Part shown: piece by piece, positions 41,368 to 50,677 of the stretch
Layout: each line of letters begins with the position of its first letter
How positions within the stretch are numbered: position 1 is the first letter of the stretch
Assembly: GCF_003610495.1 (NCBI RefSeq)
Contig: NZ_RAPK01000006.1
Location: 554,839-618,838, forward strand
Direction: 5' to 3'
Length of the DNA: 64,000 nt
Origin: Sinobaca qinghaiensis
GTDB lineage: Bacteria; Bacillota; Bacilli; Bacillales; Marinococcaceae
The notes under the pieces: model-generated
What the model was told of the DNA's origin: nothing
The model's database searches: none
What the model saw: the letters and a program-made list of their open reading frames with translations, nothing else
Made by a program: the position numbers and the translations under genes

Positions 41368-42267
41368 TTATTGTACCTGAAGATGTTCATTTAATTCAGT
41401 AGAGATTCCCTGAATGGTCTGGTCTGGAATTTCCATGTAATAAATGCCATCAATGGTTGCATCTTCTCCGCGCATCTGCGTTTCTTCCAGATTATGGCGT
41501 GCGGCTCTGTAGTTGGACTGCACCTGTCTCATCTCTTCAAACGTGAAGCTTGTCTTGGCATTGTCTCCAAGAATCTCGAGAAAGTCATCGATTTTTGTAA
41601 TGTTGGAAATCTGGGCTCCTTCATTAATAACAGCATCAATAACCTGGCGCTGGCGTTCGTTACGTCCGGCATCGCCCTGTGGATCTTCTTTACGCATTCT
41701 TACAAAAGCAAGCGCTTCTTCCCCGCTTAGTTCAATTTCGCCTTCCGGAAACGTATAGCCGCCGTACTCAAAGGAAAGTCCATTATTGACAGTTACACCG
41801 TTTACCATATCCACTGTATCAATAAAGCTTTCCATATTTACCGTTGCGTAGTAATCAATTGGAACATCAATAAAATTTTCTACAGTATCCATAGCAAGTT
41901 CTGCTCCGCCGAACGCATAGGCGTGATTAATTTTATCCTGGCCGCGGCCTTCAATGTTAACGAGACTGTCACGGGGGATACTGACCATTTTTATAGATTC
42001 GAGTTCTGGATTAACGGTCATGACGATCATCGTGTCGGAACGACCGCTCGTGCTTTCTTCTGAATCAATACCGAGAAGCAGCATAGAGAAGGGATCACCG
42101 TTACTCAGGTCGGGTTCGCCTTCCCGCAGCTCGCTGGTTCTTCCAATAGGATCGTGCATTTCTTCGGCTGTGCTGGCCGTGGATTGGAATAAGTAAAAGA
42201 GGTAGGCTGCGATGCCGATAATGACAACACCAAATATGACAGCAGTAATAATTAAGAATTTTTTCAT
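41368..42267 (-). CDS. LytR-CpsA-Psr family cell-wall glycopolymer ligase, paralogue 1
   Basis: 299 residues. An N-terminal membrane anchor (ITAVIFGVVIIGIAAYLFYL) is followed by an LCP domain: LLLGIDSEE, GRSDTMIVMTVNP, KMVSIPRDSLVNI, DKINHAYAFGG and FVRMRKEDPQGDAGRNERQR, which include the catalytic and pyrophosphate-binding Asp and Arg residues. LCP enzymes transfer teichoic-acid-type polymers from a lipid carrier to peptidoglycan on the outer face of the membrane. It follows paralogue 2 by about 95 bases. AGGAG precedes the ATG. Resembles TagU/LytR of bacilli. Confidence 0.93.
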   Translation of the reverse strand: MKKFLIITAVIFGVVIIGIAAYLFYLFQSTASTAEEMHDPIGRTSELREGEPDLSNGDPFSMLLLGIDSEESTSGRSDTMIVMTVNPELESIKMVSIPRDSLVNIEGRGQDKINHAYAFGGAELAMDTVENFIDVPIDYYATVNMESFIDTVDMVNGVTVNNGLSFEYGGYTFPEGEIELSGEEALAFVRMRKEDPQGDAGRNERQRQVIDAVINEGAQISNITKIDDFLEILGDNAKTSFTFEEMRQVQSNYRAARHNLEETQMRGEDATIDGIYYMEIPDQTIQGISTELNEHLQVQ

Positions 42268-42361
42268 ACGCTTCTCCTATTCGCTGATTTTTCCCTGACG
42301 GGTTTCTATAAATAATTTTCAGAGCCATTTTTTAATGTTCTGTCGGCAGGGGGATAGAGTG

Positions 42362-43315
42362 CTAGATTTCCAAATGCTCTTTCAATTGATCGGATACTTC
42401 GTTTTTTCTCTGCTCGTTGAGTTCCAAATAATAAATATCGTCCTGCATAATGCCTTCGCCTTCCAGCTGAAGGGTGTCAATGTTGTGGCGGGCCGACCGG
42501 TAGTCCGATTGAAGCTCGCGCATGTCGGCAAATGTCAGGCTGGTCCGGACATTGTCCTCTACGATAGTTAAGTAGTCCTGAATACGGGTGATGGATGAAA
42601 TACTTGCACCTTCCTGAATAACAGCATCAAGCACCTGCCGCTGCCGCTCGGTTCTTCCCAGGTCTCCCTGCGGGTCTTCATAGCGCATACGTACAAAAGA
42701 GAGAGCTTCTTCTCCATCAAGCGAAATTTCGCCTTCCGGATAGGAATGACCGTTGTCTTCAAAGGAAAGATTGTTTTGAACGGTCACGCCTCCTAATGTA
42801 TCTACAATGTCTTCAAAACTCTGCATATTGACCGTGGCAAAATGATCAACCGGTACATCAAGGAGACCTTCCACGCTGTCCATTGCCATCTCTGCCCCGC
42901 CGAACGCGTAGGCATGGTTGATCTTGTCTTCTGTGCCCCGGCCGGATATTTCCGTTAATGTATCTCTTGGAATGCTCACCATTTTAATGGATTCCTTTCC
43001 CGGATTTACGGTTAAAAGTATCATCGTATCGGAACGTCCGCTGGTGGATTCTTCATCGTCCACGCCCATAATAAGAAAGGACAATGGCTGTGGATTCTCT
43101 TCATCCTCCTCTGTAGAGGTGCTTTCAGCATTATCCCCGGAGCTGCTGTTTTCTTCCGTATTAGATGGCTCTCTTAGTTCGCTTTCCCGTGCTATTGGTT
43201 CGTGAATATCATCAGCTGTCTGACTCAGCTGATCGTACAAATAAAGAGCATATCCACCGCCGGCAAGCAGCAGAGCGATGAAGATGCTTCCAAAAATAAT
43301 CATAGGTCTGCTCAT
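42362..43315 (-). CDS. LytR-CpsA-Psr family cell-wall glycopolymer ligase, paralogue 2
   Basis: 317 residues with the same layout as its neighbour: anchor (IFGSIFIALLLAGGGYALYL), an acidic Ser/Glu-rich insert (NTEENSSSGDNAESTSTEED) absent from paralogue 1, then LCP motifs FLIMGVDDEESTSGRSD, SIPRDTL, DKINHAYAFGGAEMAM and RMRYEDPQGDLGRTERQR. Same catalytic residues, so both should be active. Tandem LCP genes are usual in bacilli, where they act with partial redundancy. The acidic insert suggests a surface-exposed linker adapted to salt. Confidence 0.93.
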   Translation of the reverse strand: MSRPMIIFGSIFIALLLAGGGYALYLYDQLSQTADDIHEPIARESELREPSNTEENSSSGDNAESTSTEEDEENPQPLSFLIMGVDDEESTSGRSDTMILLTVNPGKESIKMVSIPRDTLTEISGRGTEDKINHAYAFGGAEMAMDSVEGLLDVPVDHFATVNMQSFEDIVDTLGGVTVQNNLSFEDNGHSYPEGEISLDGEEALSFVRMRYEDPQGDLGRTERQRQVLDAVIQEGASISSITRIQDYLTIVEDNVRTSLTFADMRELQSDYRSARHNIDTLQLEGEGIMQDDIYYLELNEQRKNEVSDQLKEHLEI

Positions 43316-43590
43316 ATGTAGTAGGTACTCTCCAATCTTTCACATAAAATATGAAAATATACAATAAATGCAAGTATAAGCTACTTCGTTCTTAATGAAA
43401 AGATACGGCATATCAAAATAAAAGTTTCAATATATGGAAGGAACAGTAATCTGGACCTATACAGCCGTCCTGATTCAATGATTTCCTGTGAAAAGTGGAA
43501 AAAGAATGTATATAGATCAGAATGTTTTCTTTATACACTGGAAGTAGAAAAACAGCTCTATAATAAGAGAAAAGCGGGAGGGCGAATCAG

Positions 43591-44919
43591 ATGGAAAAAG
43601 GATTGAAAATAGCTGTGATAGGCGGAGGATCAAGCTATACCCCCGAATTAGTGGAAGGATTTATCAATCGGCATCATGAACTGCCGGTCCGGGAATTGTG
43701 GCTTGTGGACATTCCGGAAGGAGAAGAAAAATTAAATATTGTCGGGGAGCTGGCCCGGCGGATGGTCATAAAAGCAGGAATCGATATGACTATTTATTTA
43801 ACGTTAGACCGCAGGCAGGCCCTTGCTGGAGCTGACTTTGTGACGACCCAGTTCAGGGTCGGCCTGCTTGCTGCCAGGCAGAAAGATGAAGCAATTCCAT
43901 TAAAATATGGGGTGATCGGCCAGGAAACAAACGGACCCGGGGGTCTTTTTAAAGCACTGCGTACCATTCCGGTGATATTGGAGATTACAAAAGACATAGA
44001 AGAGCTTTGTCCGGAAGCATGGCTCGTTAATTTTACTAATCCTGCCGGAATGATTACAGAAGCTGTTCTCCGTCATTCCAACATTAAAAAAGTGGTTGGT
44101 TTATGTAATGTGCCTATCGGAATGAAAATGGATCTGGCAGAAGTGCTCGGAGTGGAAGCGGACCGGCTGGAAATACAATTTGCCGGTTTAAATCATATGG
44201 TCTACGGGCTCGATGTATTTCTGGACGGCATCAGCATTAAAGAAAAAGCCCTCGCGGCAGCGTCTGATCCCGGGAAACAAATGTCGATGAAAAATATTGC
44301 AGCGCTGGGCTGGGAGCCGGATTTTATTAAAGGCATCGGCGTGCTGCCCTGTCCGTATCATCGTTATTACTATAAAACCGATGAAATGCTTGCAGAAGAG
44401 CTGGAAGCTTTCGAAACGACGGGGACCCGGGCAGATGTAGTAAAAGGAGTGGAAACGGAGCTGTTTGATCTTTATAAAAACGTGGAGCTGCAGACAAAGC
44501 CGGAACAGCTCGAAAAGCGGGGCGGGGCTTACTACAGCGAGGCTGCCTGCAGCTTGATTAACTCGATTTACAATAACAAACAGGACGTGCAGCCGGTCAA
44601 CACAAAAAACTGCGGAGCGATAGCCGGTATTCCATATGATTCTGCCGTAGAAGTAAACTGCATCATTACAAAAGAAGGTCCAAAGCCAATAACGGTAGGA
44701 GAGCTTCCTGTTGCAGTGAGGGGACTGGTCCAGCAGATTAAATCATTTGAGAGAACAGCAGTGGAGGCTGCTGTCTCAGGGGATTACTACAACGCTTTGA
44801 CCGCTATGGCAATTAATCCGCTCGTTCCATCCGACACAATCGCCAAATATCTTCTGGATGATATGCTCGAAGCCCACAAAGACTATCTCCCCGCTTTTTT
44901 TCATTCGGAAAAAGCGTAA
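43591..44919 (+). CDS. GH4 6-phospho-beta-glucosidase-type enzyme
   Basis: 442 residues, glycoside hydrolase family 4, which needs NAD+ and a divalent metal and works by a redox mechanism. Motifs: NAD-binding GGGSSYTPE at the N-terminus, QFRVGLLAARQKDEAIP, GQETNGPGGLFKALRTIPV, FTNPAGM with the metal-binding Asn, and GLCNVPIG (Cys ligand). It resembles LicH/CelF, which cleave phosphorylated cellobiose- or lichenan-type disaccharides. No PTS gene is adjacent, so the phosphorylated substrate must come from a transporter elsewhere. Monocistronic; GGGAGGGCG precedes the ATG, and TATAAT (43559-43564) lies about 30 bases upstream. Confidence 0.9.
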   Translation: MEKGLKIAVIGGGSSYTPELVEGFINRHHELPVRELWLVDIPEGEEKLNIVGELARRMVIKAGIDMTIYLTLDRRQALAGADFVTTQFRVGLLAARQKDEAIPLKYGVIGQETNGPGGLFKALRTIPVILEITKDIEELCPEAWLVNFTNPAGMITEAVLRHSNIKKVVGLCNVPIGMKMDLAEVLGVEADRLEIQFAGLNHMVYGLDVFLDGISIKEKALAAASDPGKQMSMKNIAALGWEPDFIKGIGVLPCPYHRYYYKTDEMLAEELEAFETTGTRADVVKGVETELFDLYKNVELQTKPEQLEKRGGAYYSEAACSLINSIYNNKQDVQPVNTKNCGAIAGIPYDSAVEVNCIITKEGPKPITVGELPVAVRGLVQQIKSFERTAVEAAVSGDYYNALTAMAINPLVPSDTIAKYLLDDMLEAHKDYLPAFFHSEKA

Positions 44920-44967
44920 AAAAAGTAAATAGAATACAAGGCACTGTTTCTTTTTCAACAGCCTGTA

Positions 44968-45000
44968 ACCCCCCCCCTCAAACATAATGAGGGGGGTTTG
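44968..45000 (+). terminator. Terminator of the GH4 gene
   Basis: ACCCCCC and GGGGGGT arms around a CTCAAACATAATGAG region. Directly upstream (44949-44965) is an inverted copy of CAGGCTGTTGAAAAAGA, the 17 bases that open repeat copy 1 at 5541. Confidence 0.75.
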
Positions 45001-45172
45001 TCTGTAAAGATTCTTTTCCAGTTTTTCGATTGATCTGTGCTGAATCATTTACCGGAGTACTTGAAATATAAAAGGCGGCCGCCCGGGGCGTGTGGAGCCT
45101 GATGTTTATTTTTAATAAGTAAAGGTAATAAGTATCAAAGATTGATTTACAAAATGAAGGAGGAAACAAAAA

Positions 45173-46156
45173 ATGAAACACGATATAAAAGGAAAAATCG
45201 GTCTTGGTACGGCTCCATTAGGAAACATGTACCGCAAAATTTCGGAGGAAGAAGCAACTTCCACGATAGAATCTGCCTGGAGCCAGGGCATCCGCTATTA
45301 TGATACAGCGCCCTTTTATGGTGCTGGGCTCTCCGAGAGCCGTTTAGGTGACGCATTAACTGCGCATAAGCGCGATGAGTATGCATTAAGCACGAAAGTA
45401 GGACGTGTTATCTCTGATGAGACAGAAGAGAAAAGCGGACTGTTCGAGCTTGGCAATCCAAATAAAATCATTACGGATTTTAGTGAAGATGCAACGTTAC
45501 GTTCTATTGAACAAAGCCTGGAACGCTTGAAGACCGATAGGCTGGACTTCGTTTATGTACATGACCTCTCTCCGGATTTTCTTGGTGAGGGTTGGAAGGA
45601 ACACTTTGAAACAGCTAAAACAGGTGCTTTTAAAGTGTTGACCCAGCTTCGCAAAGAAGGCGTAATTTCTTCATGGGGACTGGGCGTAAATACAACAGAA
45701 CCTATTGAAATGGCTTTAGAGCTTGAAGATACGCTGCCTGATTTATGTCTGCAGGCTACGCAGTATACGCTGCTCAATCATCATGATGCACTGGAACGCC
45801 TGATGCCTTCTGCTGAAGAAAAAGATGTGGGTATTGTAGTTGGGGCGCCTTATAATTCAGGTGCGCTTGTAGGCGGATCCCATTACAATTATCAGCAGAT
45901 CACTCCTGACATTAAAAAGAAAGTCGAACAGATGCAGGAAATAGCAGACCATCATAAAATAGAGCTGAAGTCCGCTGCGCTGCAGTTCTCTTTAGCACAC
46001 CCGGTAACCAAAGCGGTTATCCCTGGTTCAAGCCGTCCGGATCGTATGGCGGAAGATATTAAAGCGACAAAAGAGGAGATTCCGGCTTCTTTCTGGTCCG
46101 ACTTAAAAGACCGCGGGCTCATTTCAGATAAAGCACCACTTCCAGTTGGTAAATAA
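45173..46156 (+). CDS. Aldo/keto reductase (D-threo-aldose dehydrogenase-like)
   Basis: 327 residues, NAD(P)-dependent (beta/alpha)8 oxidoreductase. The tetrad is visible: Asp and Tyr in DTAPFYGAG, Lys in STKVG, and His in YVHDLSPDF. The long loop RVISDETEEKSGLFELGNPN and AVIPGSSRPDRMAEDI at the cofactor site match the L-fucose/D-threo-aldose dehydrogenase or pyridoxal dehydrogenase branch (GLGTAPLGNMYR at the start). It oxidises or reduces aldoses or small aldehydes in the cytoplasm. AAGGAGG precedes the ATG. Monocistronic. Confidence 0.88.
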   Translation: MKHDIKGKIGLGTAPLGNMYRKISEEEATSTIESAWSQGIRYYDTAPFYGAGLSESRLGDALTAHKRDEYALSTKVGRVISDETEEKSGLFELGNPNKIITDFSEDATLRSIEQSLERLKTDRLDFVYVHDLSPDFLGEGWKEHFETAKTGAFKVLTQLRKEGVISSWGLGVNTTEPIEMALELEDTLPDLCLQATQYTLLNHHDALERLMPSAEEKDVGIVVGAPYNSGALVGGSHYNYQQITPDIKKKVEQMQEIADHHKIELKSAALQFSLAHPVTKAVIPGSSRPDRMAEDIKATKEEIPASFWSDLKDRGLISDKAPLPVGK

Positions 46157-46179
46157 AAAGCACCGTATAACATGTAACA

Positions 46180-46216
46180 AAAAGGCCGCCCCGGGATATT
46201 TCACGGGGCGGCTTTT
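46180..46216. terminator. Bidirectional terminator after the aldo/keto reductase
   Basis: AAAGGCCGCCCCG, loop, CGGGGCGGCTTTT: a strong 9-10 bp GC stem between convergent genes. Confidence 0.92.
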
Positions 46217-46234
46217 ACATATCATGGATCTTTC

Positions 46235-46522
46235 TTATCTTGAACGCGCTGCATCAATTAAAAGAATAAAGCCGGTGATAAGGTGCATAACCATTCCTAC
46301 AAAAGGAATAACCGCAATAATGGAAGTGACAATCCCAAATATGCTGCCCGTGGTTCCCGTCATTTCTCTTCTGCATATTAAGAGAGTAATAATATGGAGG
46401 ATCAGCATAATGCCCAAAGGGCCGTAGCCGAATCCGAGTACAATAGACGCTCCAAGCAGGGGAATACCCAGCAGAAGCTCAAAAGCACCTGTCAGCCATT
46501 TCATCGTGTTAGATAAATCCAA
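46235..46522 (-). CDS. Small membrane protein, 95 residues
   Basis: Not recognised by name. Three hydrophobic helices: TGAFELLLGIPLLGASIVLG, GIMLILHIITLLIC and a Gly/Ile-rich third (SIFGIVTSIIAVIPFVGMV), with a basic end (DAARSR). The shape resembles small accessory membrane proteins of bacilli. Upstream (46544-46576) are three spaced GTTTACT-like copies that may be a regulator site. Monocistronic. Function unknown. Confidence 0.65.
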   Translation of the reverse strand: MDLSNTMKWLTGAFELLLGIPLLGASIVLGFGYGPLGIMLILHIITLLICRREMTGTTGSIFGIVTSIIAVIPFVGMVMHLITGFILLIDAARSR

Positions 46523-46734
46523 TTAGACTCACCACCTCGTTTTGTTTACTGCCTGTAAGTTTACTATGTTTTACTTAAAGAGGATACAGGATAAACCTGG
46601 CACGTTTATTTTTAATGATTTTTAAAAAATAAACGCCTCTTTTATTAAATAGTTACGTCAAATGTGACAAAAACGTTTCAGAAAATGAAATTCAGGGAAA
46701 GAAAAAATAGTCATTAACTTAAGGGGGATGAAAG

Positions 46735-48027
46735 ATGGAAACGAACAAGAATAGATGGCTGATTGCTTTATCAGCAATAGCTATCCACCTTTCTATTGGA
46801 TCGGTGTACGCATACAGTGTCTATCAGAATCCACTGAACGACACATTAGGCTGGGCAGTTTCGGATGTCAGCCTGGCATTTACTGTTGCTATTTTCTTTC
46901 TGGGAATGTCCGCTGCATTTTTAGGATTTTTCGTAGAGAAATACGGACCGAGAATATCAGGGTTTGTAGCAGCAACTTTGTTTGGAATTGGAACACTGGG
47001 AGCAGGCTGGAGTATTCAGCTTGAAAGCCTTCCTATGTTTATTGCCTTTTATGGCGTTATTGGTGGAATTGGACTGGGTATTGGATACATAACTCCCGTT
47101 TCAACGCTGGTAAAATGGTTTCCGGATAGACGAGGCCTGGCAACTGGTATGGCCGTAATGGGTTTTGGTGCTGGAGCGCTTATTACGAGTCCCGTAGCCG
47201 AGTTTTTAATGGGAGCAGTCAGCATACCGGGTGCATTTTATATTCTCGGTACTGCCTATATTATTATGATGGTAGCAGGCGCAAGCTATCTGAAAAGACC
47301 GCCTGAAGGCTGGAAACCGGCAGCAATGATTGAAAGAGAGAAACAGGAAAAAGAAGAAGGTAAAAACGATACAACAGAAGAAAAGAAAAAGGAAGAGCCT
47401 TCGGGAGATTTATCGCAGCTTAAAGCCAATGAGGCTATTAAGACGCTCCGGTTTTATCTGTTATGGCTGATTATGTTTATCAATATATCAGCTGGTATTA
47501 TGCTTTTAGCCGTAGCATCAAGCATGACGCAGGAAATTACCGGATCAACGGCGGCGACCGCTGCGACGATTGTAGGTATCATGGGACTTTTTAATGGACT
47601 GGGACGAATTGTCTGGGCGTCAGCTTCCGACTATTTAGGACGGACGAATGTGTTTACTATATTCTTTTCTATTCAGGTAATCGCATTTTTTGTTCTGCCG
47701 CTCGTTACGAATGTTGTTCTCTTTGGTATACTGCTATGTATTATTATCTCCTGTTACGGAGGCGGGTTTGCCTGTCTTCCGGCATATATCGGAGACTTAT
47801 TCGGTACAAAGCAGCTTGGAGCCATTCACGGCTACCTGTTGACCGCATGGGCTATGGCCGGTATTGCCGGACCAACCATCGTATCTTCTGTAGTAGAAGC
47901 AACAAACAGTTACGCTATTTCCTTTTATATTGTAAATATTATGCTGATAGTTGCTCTTGTCTGTGCGATTCTCCTTCGCTTTAATGTGAAGAAGGTCCGC
48001 CGTCAGAACCAGACACAGGCAGCATAA
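46735..48027 (+). CDS. OxlT/YhjX-like MFS transporter
   Basis: 430 residues, twelve predicted helices, oxalate/formate antiporter branch of the MFS. Helix 1 (AIAIHLSIGSVYAYSVYQNP) and the helix-5 region (KWFPDRRGLATGMAVMGFG) match the family. A long charged cytoplasmic loop (about 198-235, EKQEKEEGKNDTTEEKKKEE) lies between the two halves. It probably moves a small organic anion such as oxalate, formate or pyruvate. It lies upstream of the DcuS/DcuR-type genes but is separated by a terminator, so it is not in that operon. AAGGGGGAT precedes the ATG. Confidence 0.9.
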   Translation: METNKNRWLIALSAIAIHLSIGSVYAYSVYQNPLNDTLGWAVSDVSLAFTVAIFFLGMSAAFLGFFVEKYGPRISGFVAATLFGIGTLGAGWSIQLESLPMFIAFYGVIGGIGLGIGYITPVSTLVKWFPDRRGLATGMAVMGFGAGALITSPVAEFLMGAVSIPGAFYILGTAYIIMMVAGASYLKRPPEGWKPAAMIEREKQEKEEGKNDTTEEKKKEEPSGDLSQLKANEAIKTLRFYLLWLIMFINISAGIMLLAVASSMTQEITGSTAATAATIVGIMGLFNGLGRIVWASASDYLGRTNVFTIFFSIQVIAFFVLPLVTNVVLFGILLCIIISCYGGGFACLPAYIGDLFGTKQLGAIHGYLLTAWAMAGIAGPTIVSSVVEATNSYAISFYIVNIMLIVALVCAILLRFNVKKVRRQNQTQAA

Positions 48028-48038
48028 ATTTTCTTTCC

Positions 48039-48070
48039 GCGCCGGGTCCAATAGACCCGGCGTTTTTTTA
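48039..48070 (+). terminator. Terminator of the OxlT-like gene
   Basis: GCCGGGTC, loop CAATA, GACCCGGC, then G and TTTTTTT. Confidence 0.92.
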
Positions 48071-48161
48071 TGCGGCAGAAAGATAGTGATAACATTTATT
48101 TTTTAAGAAAAAATCGCCGTGGTACAATAGAAACATTATATTAGCAGAGGTGCGATGGGAG

Positions 48162-49790
48162 ATGCTGCGTAAATCAAATGGAAGAAGGCCGCTGCCATTA
48201 ACAACATGGATTACTTTTCTTGTGCTGGCGGTATTAATACTATCTTTAAGCGTAACGAGTATTTTAGTAGCAGTTGAAGCAGCTGCGACTACAAGAGAAG
48301 ACCAGGCAGACCAGGCTTCCAATTTGGCCGTTTCCGTATCTCGGTCGCCTCTTACCGTGGAGACGCTCGCCGACGGCGTAGAAGAAAGTCCCGAACTTCA
48401 GCAGTATACGCTGGACGTGCAGGAAGCGGCGGGGGTGGAGTACATAGTAGTAATGAACATGGATCATATTCGATTGACCCACCCGAACGAAAACCGGATT
48501 GGAGAACGGTTTGTAGGAAATGACGAGGATGATTCTTTCGATGGAGAAACCTATACGTCCATTGCGGAGGGAACCCTCGGTGAATCGATGCGTGCGTTTG
48601 TTCCGGTCTGGAATGGAAGTACCCAGGTGGGAGTTGTAAGTGTAGGGATACTTATGGACAATATTAACAGTGAAGTACTTTCAAGCCAGCGTGATATTTA
48701 TATAGGTAGCGGAGCGGGTCTTTTAATCGGTGTTGCCGGAGCTGTATGGCTGGCCAGGAGAATTAAAAAAACCATGCACGGCATGGAGCCTGCCGAAATT
48801 TCCCAGCTGGTGGAAGAACGTGAATCGATGCTTGCTTCAGTCCGGGAAGGTATCATAGCGATTGACCAGGACGGCTCTATCATATTGGCCAATCGTGCTG
48901 CCGCTGCCATGTTTAAAAAGGCAGGAATCTATGGAGATCCGCTCGGTCATGATGTGAAAGAATTTCTTCCTGATTCCAAATTGACGGAAGTGCTAGTGCA
49001 TGGAAGGTCAGAATTCGATGAAGAGCAGAGTTTAAATGGCATGGATATCGTCGTTAACCGGGTTCCTGTATATGCAGAAGGCAGGCTTGTTGGAGCGCTC
49101 GCAACGTTCCGGGATAAAACTGAGCTTACGGCTGTTATTAAGCAGCTGAGCGGTGCAAAGGCCTACGCTGAAACACTACGCGCCCAGACTCATGAATTTA
49201 TGAACAAACTTCACGTTATGTCAGCTATGGTATTTACAGAATCGTATGAAGAACTGAAAGGCTATATTGATCAAATTTCGCATACGTATCAGACGGAGGT
49301 GGGCTGGGTCACAAGATATATCAGTGATCCTGTCATTGCGGGGTATTTAATGAATAAGCTTAACTACTTTCAGGAAAACGGCGTGCTTGTGTCGATGGAA
49401 GGGGACGAGCCGTGGCCGCTGCTAGAAGAGCCCGCCTATCTTGATACTGTTATAACAGTTATCGGGAATCTGACTGATAATGCATTTGAAGCAGTAAAAG
49501 ATGTTGACGAAGCAGAGATCATTATAGCGATTGACTACCAGAGCGGTGTGCTTCACTTTTCTATAGAAGACAACGGCTCCGGTATTGAGAAAGAAGAGCT
49601 GGATGATTTGTTTGTCAGAGGCTTTTCTACAAAGGGCACCGACAGAGGATACGGATTATATTTGTTGAAAAATGCACTGGATGCGGTTGAAGGGACACTT
49701 GATGTTTCTTCTGAACCACAGCAGGGCTCTGTTTTTCACGTGAAAATACCATTTAGGGAGGCCCCAGATGATACAGGTCCTGATTATTGA
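48162..49790 (+). CDS. DcuS/CitS/MalK-type sensor histidine kinase
   Basis: About 542 residues. Helix 1 (LPLTTWITFLVLAVLILSL), an extracytoplasmic sCache-type sensor (about 45-175, EYIVVMNMDHIRLTHPNENRIG), helix 2 (GSGAGLLIGVAGAVWLA), a PAS domain (IIAIDQDGSIILANRAAAAM), a DHp helix with His in RAQTHEFMNKLH, and an ATPase domain with NLTDNAFEAV, DNGSGI and RGYGLYLLK. The family senses C4-dicarboxylates or citrate outside the cell. Start ATG 48162 is nine bases after AGAGGTG; a GTG at 48150 is alternative. The gene overlaps the response regulator by 23 bases. Likely partner: the DASS carrier downstream. Confidence 0.93.
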   Translation: MLRKSNGRRPLPLTTWITFLVLAVLILSLSVTSILVAVEAAATTREDQADQASNLAVSVSRSPLTVETLADGVEESPELQQYTLDVQEAAGVEYIVVMNMDHIRLTHPNENRIGERFVGNDEDDSFDGETYTSIAEGTLGESMRAFVPVWNGSTQVGVVSVGILMDNINSEVLSSQRDIYIGSGAGLLIGVAGAVWLARRIKKTMHGMEPAEISQLVEERESMLASVREGIIAIDQDGSIILANRAAAAMFKKAGIYGDPLGHDVKEFLPDSKLTEVLVHGRSEFDEEQSLNGMDIVVNRVPVYAEGRLVGALATFRDKTELTAVIKQLSGAKAYAETLRAQTHEFMNKLHVMSAMVFTESYEELKGYIDQISHTYQTEVGWVTRYISDPVIAGYLMNKLNYFQENGVLVSMEGDEPWPLLEEPAYLDTVITVIGNLTDNAFEAVKDVDEAEIIIAIDYQSGVLHFSIEDNGSGIEKEELDDLFVRGFSTKGTDRGYGLYLLKNALDAVEGTLDVSSEPQQGSVFHVKIPFREAPDDTGPDY

Positions 49791-50484
49791 AGATGACCCA
49801 ATGGTGGCAAAGTTCAATAAAATATATACAGAAAAAATTCCAGGTTTTCAAGTAGCGGCGGAAGCTTCCGGCGTGGAAGAGGGCTGGAGAGCTCTTGAAT
49901 CACACTCTATCGATCTGCTGCTTCTGGATGTTTATATGGCAGGAGAGAATGGCATTGATATGCTGGTCAGCCTGCGGAAAAAAGAGGTGCCTGTTGATGT
50001 TATCGTCGTCAGTTCCGCCAATGACAGGGCCTCTATTGAGAGGGCCCTTCGATATGGGGCAGCCGATTATTTAATCAAGCCTTTTGATTTTGACCGCTTT
50101 AAGGAAGCGCTGGTCCGTTATAAGGAAAAAACAGCGTGGATGAGGGATGCTCCATCATTGGAACAGGAAGCGCTGGACCATTTTATTATTAATCGTACAA
50201 ATAAAAACCAGGAATCCCAGCCGCTTCCAAAAGGTTTGACAAAAATTACTTTTCAGCGAATTATAAAACAAATAGAGCATAAAAATGGAAATTGGTTTTC
50301 CACCGGAGAGCTTGCCGAGGATACCGGGATTTCGAGGGTGTCGTTACGTAAATATCTGCAGTATTTGGAAAGCCTGGAGGTGCTGCTTATCGATGCGAGC
50401 TACGAAGGAACAGGACGTCCGCTTCGGCAGTATAAGGCAAATCCGGAAAGAGCGGCCTTTTTTAACGACCCGAATGAAAAGTAA
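49768..50484 (+). CDS. DcuR/CitT/MalR-type response regulator
   Basis: 238 residues. Receiver domain with EDDPM near the N-terminus, phospho-acceptor Asp in LLLLDVYMAGENGID, and conserved Lys in YLIKPFDFDRF. A linker leads to a C-terminal winged helix with STGELAEDTGISRVSLRKYL and a wing GTGRPLRQYK. This is the citrate/malate response-regulator branch (DNA-binding part of the CitB/DcuR class). Phosphorylated by the preceding kinase, it should activate the dicarboxylate carrier gene downstream, probably via the tandem repeats at 50541-50606. Confidence 0.95.
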   Translation: MIQVLIIEDDPMVAKFNKIYTEKIPGFQVAAEASGVEEGWRALESHSIDLLLLDVYMAGENGIDMLVSLRKKEVPVDVIVVSSANDRASIERALRYGAADYLIKPFDFDRFKEALVRYKEKTAWMRDAPSLEQEALDHFIINRTNKNQESQPLPKGLTKITFQRIIKQIEHKNGNWFSTGELAEDTGISRVSLRKYLQYLESLEVLLIDASYEGTGRPLRQYKANPERAAFFNDPNEK

Positions 50485-50540
50485 GAATGTTTGCTCTATG
50501 ATCTGAATAATAGGAAAAGAAGTTCCAAAATCCGGCGCAG

Positions 50541-50606
50541 GTAACCAAAAGGACTCGCTTTTCTTGCTTACTTTAGTTACAAAAGGGTTCGTTTAGTTAC
50601 ATAAGG
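50541..50606. promoter_or_regulatory. Tandem direct repeats, likely response-regulator binding sites
   Basis: Three related units: GTAACCAAAAGGACTCG (50541-50557), GTTACAAAAGGGTTCG (50576-50591) and GTTACATAAGG (50596-50606). The shared core is GTTAC-(A)AAAGG. They lie upstream of the dicarboxylate carrier promoter region, where DcuR/CitT-type regulators bind tandem sites. Confidence 0.65.
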
Positions 50607-50638
50607 TATACAAAGAAAGCTCAATCCGGTAAATTAAA

Positions 50639-50652
50639 AGAAAACGTTTACA
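50639..50652 (+). promoter_or_regulatory. cre-like site before the dicarboxylate transporter gene
   Basis: AGAAAACGTTTACA matches TGWAANCGNTNWCA at all but the first base, the same deviation as the site at 893-906. It is 25 bases before the start codon, suggesting CcpA repression of dicarboxylate uptake when sugars are present. Confidence 0.65.
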
Positions 50653-50677
50653 TAATTGTGAAGAGAGGGTGGGTATC

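Noticed and set aside
46544-46576. Three GTTTACT-like copies upstream of the 95-residue membrane protein gene
   Set aside because: They may be an operator, but spacing is uneven (15 then 9 bases) and the sequence is AT-rich, so they are noted only in the gene entry.
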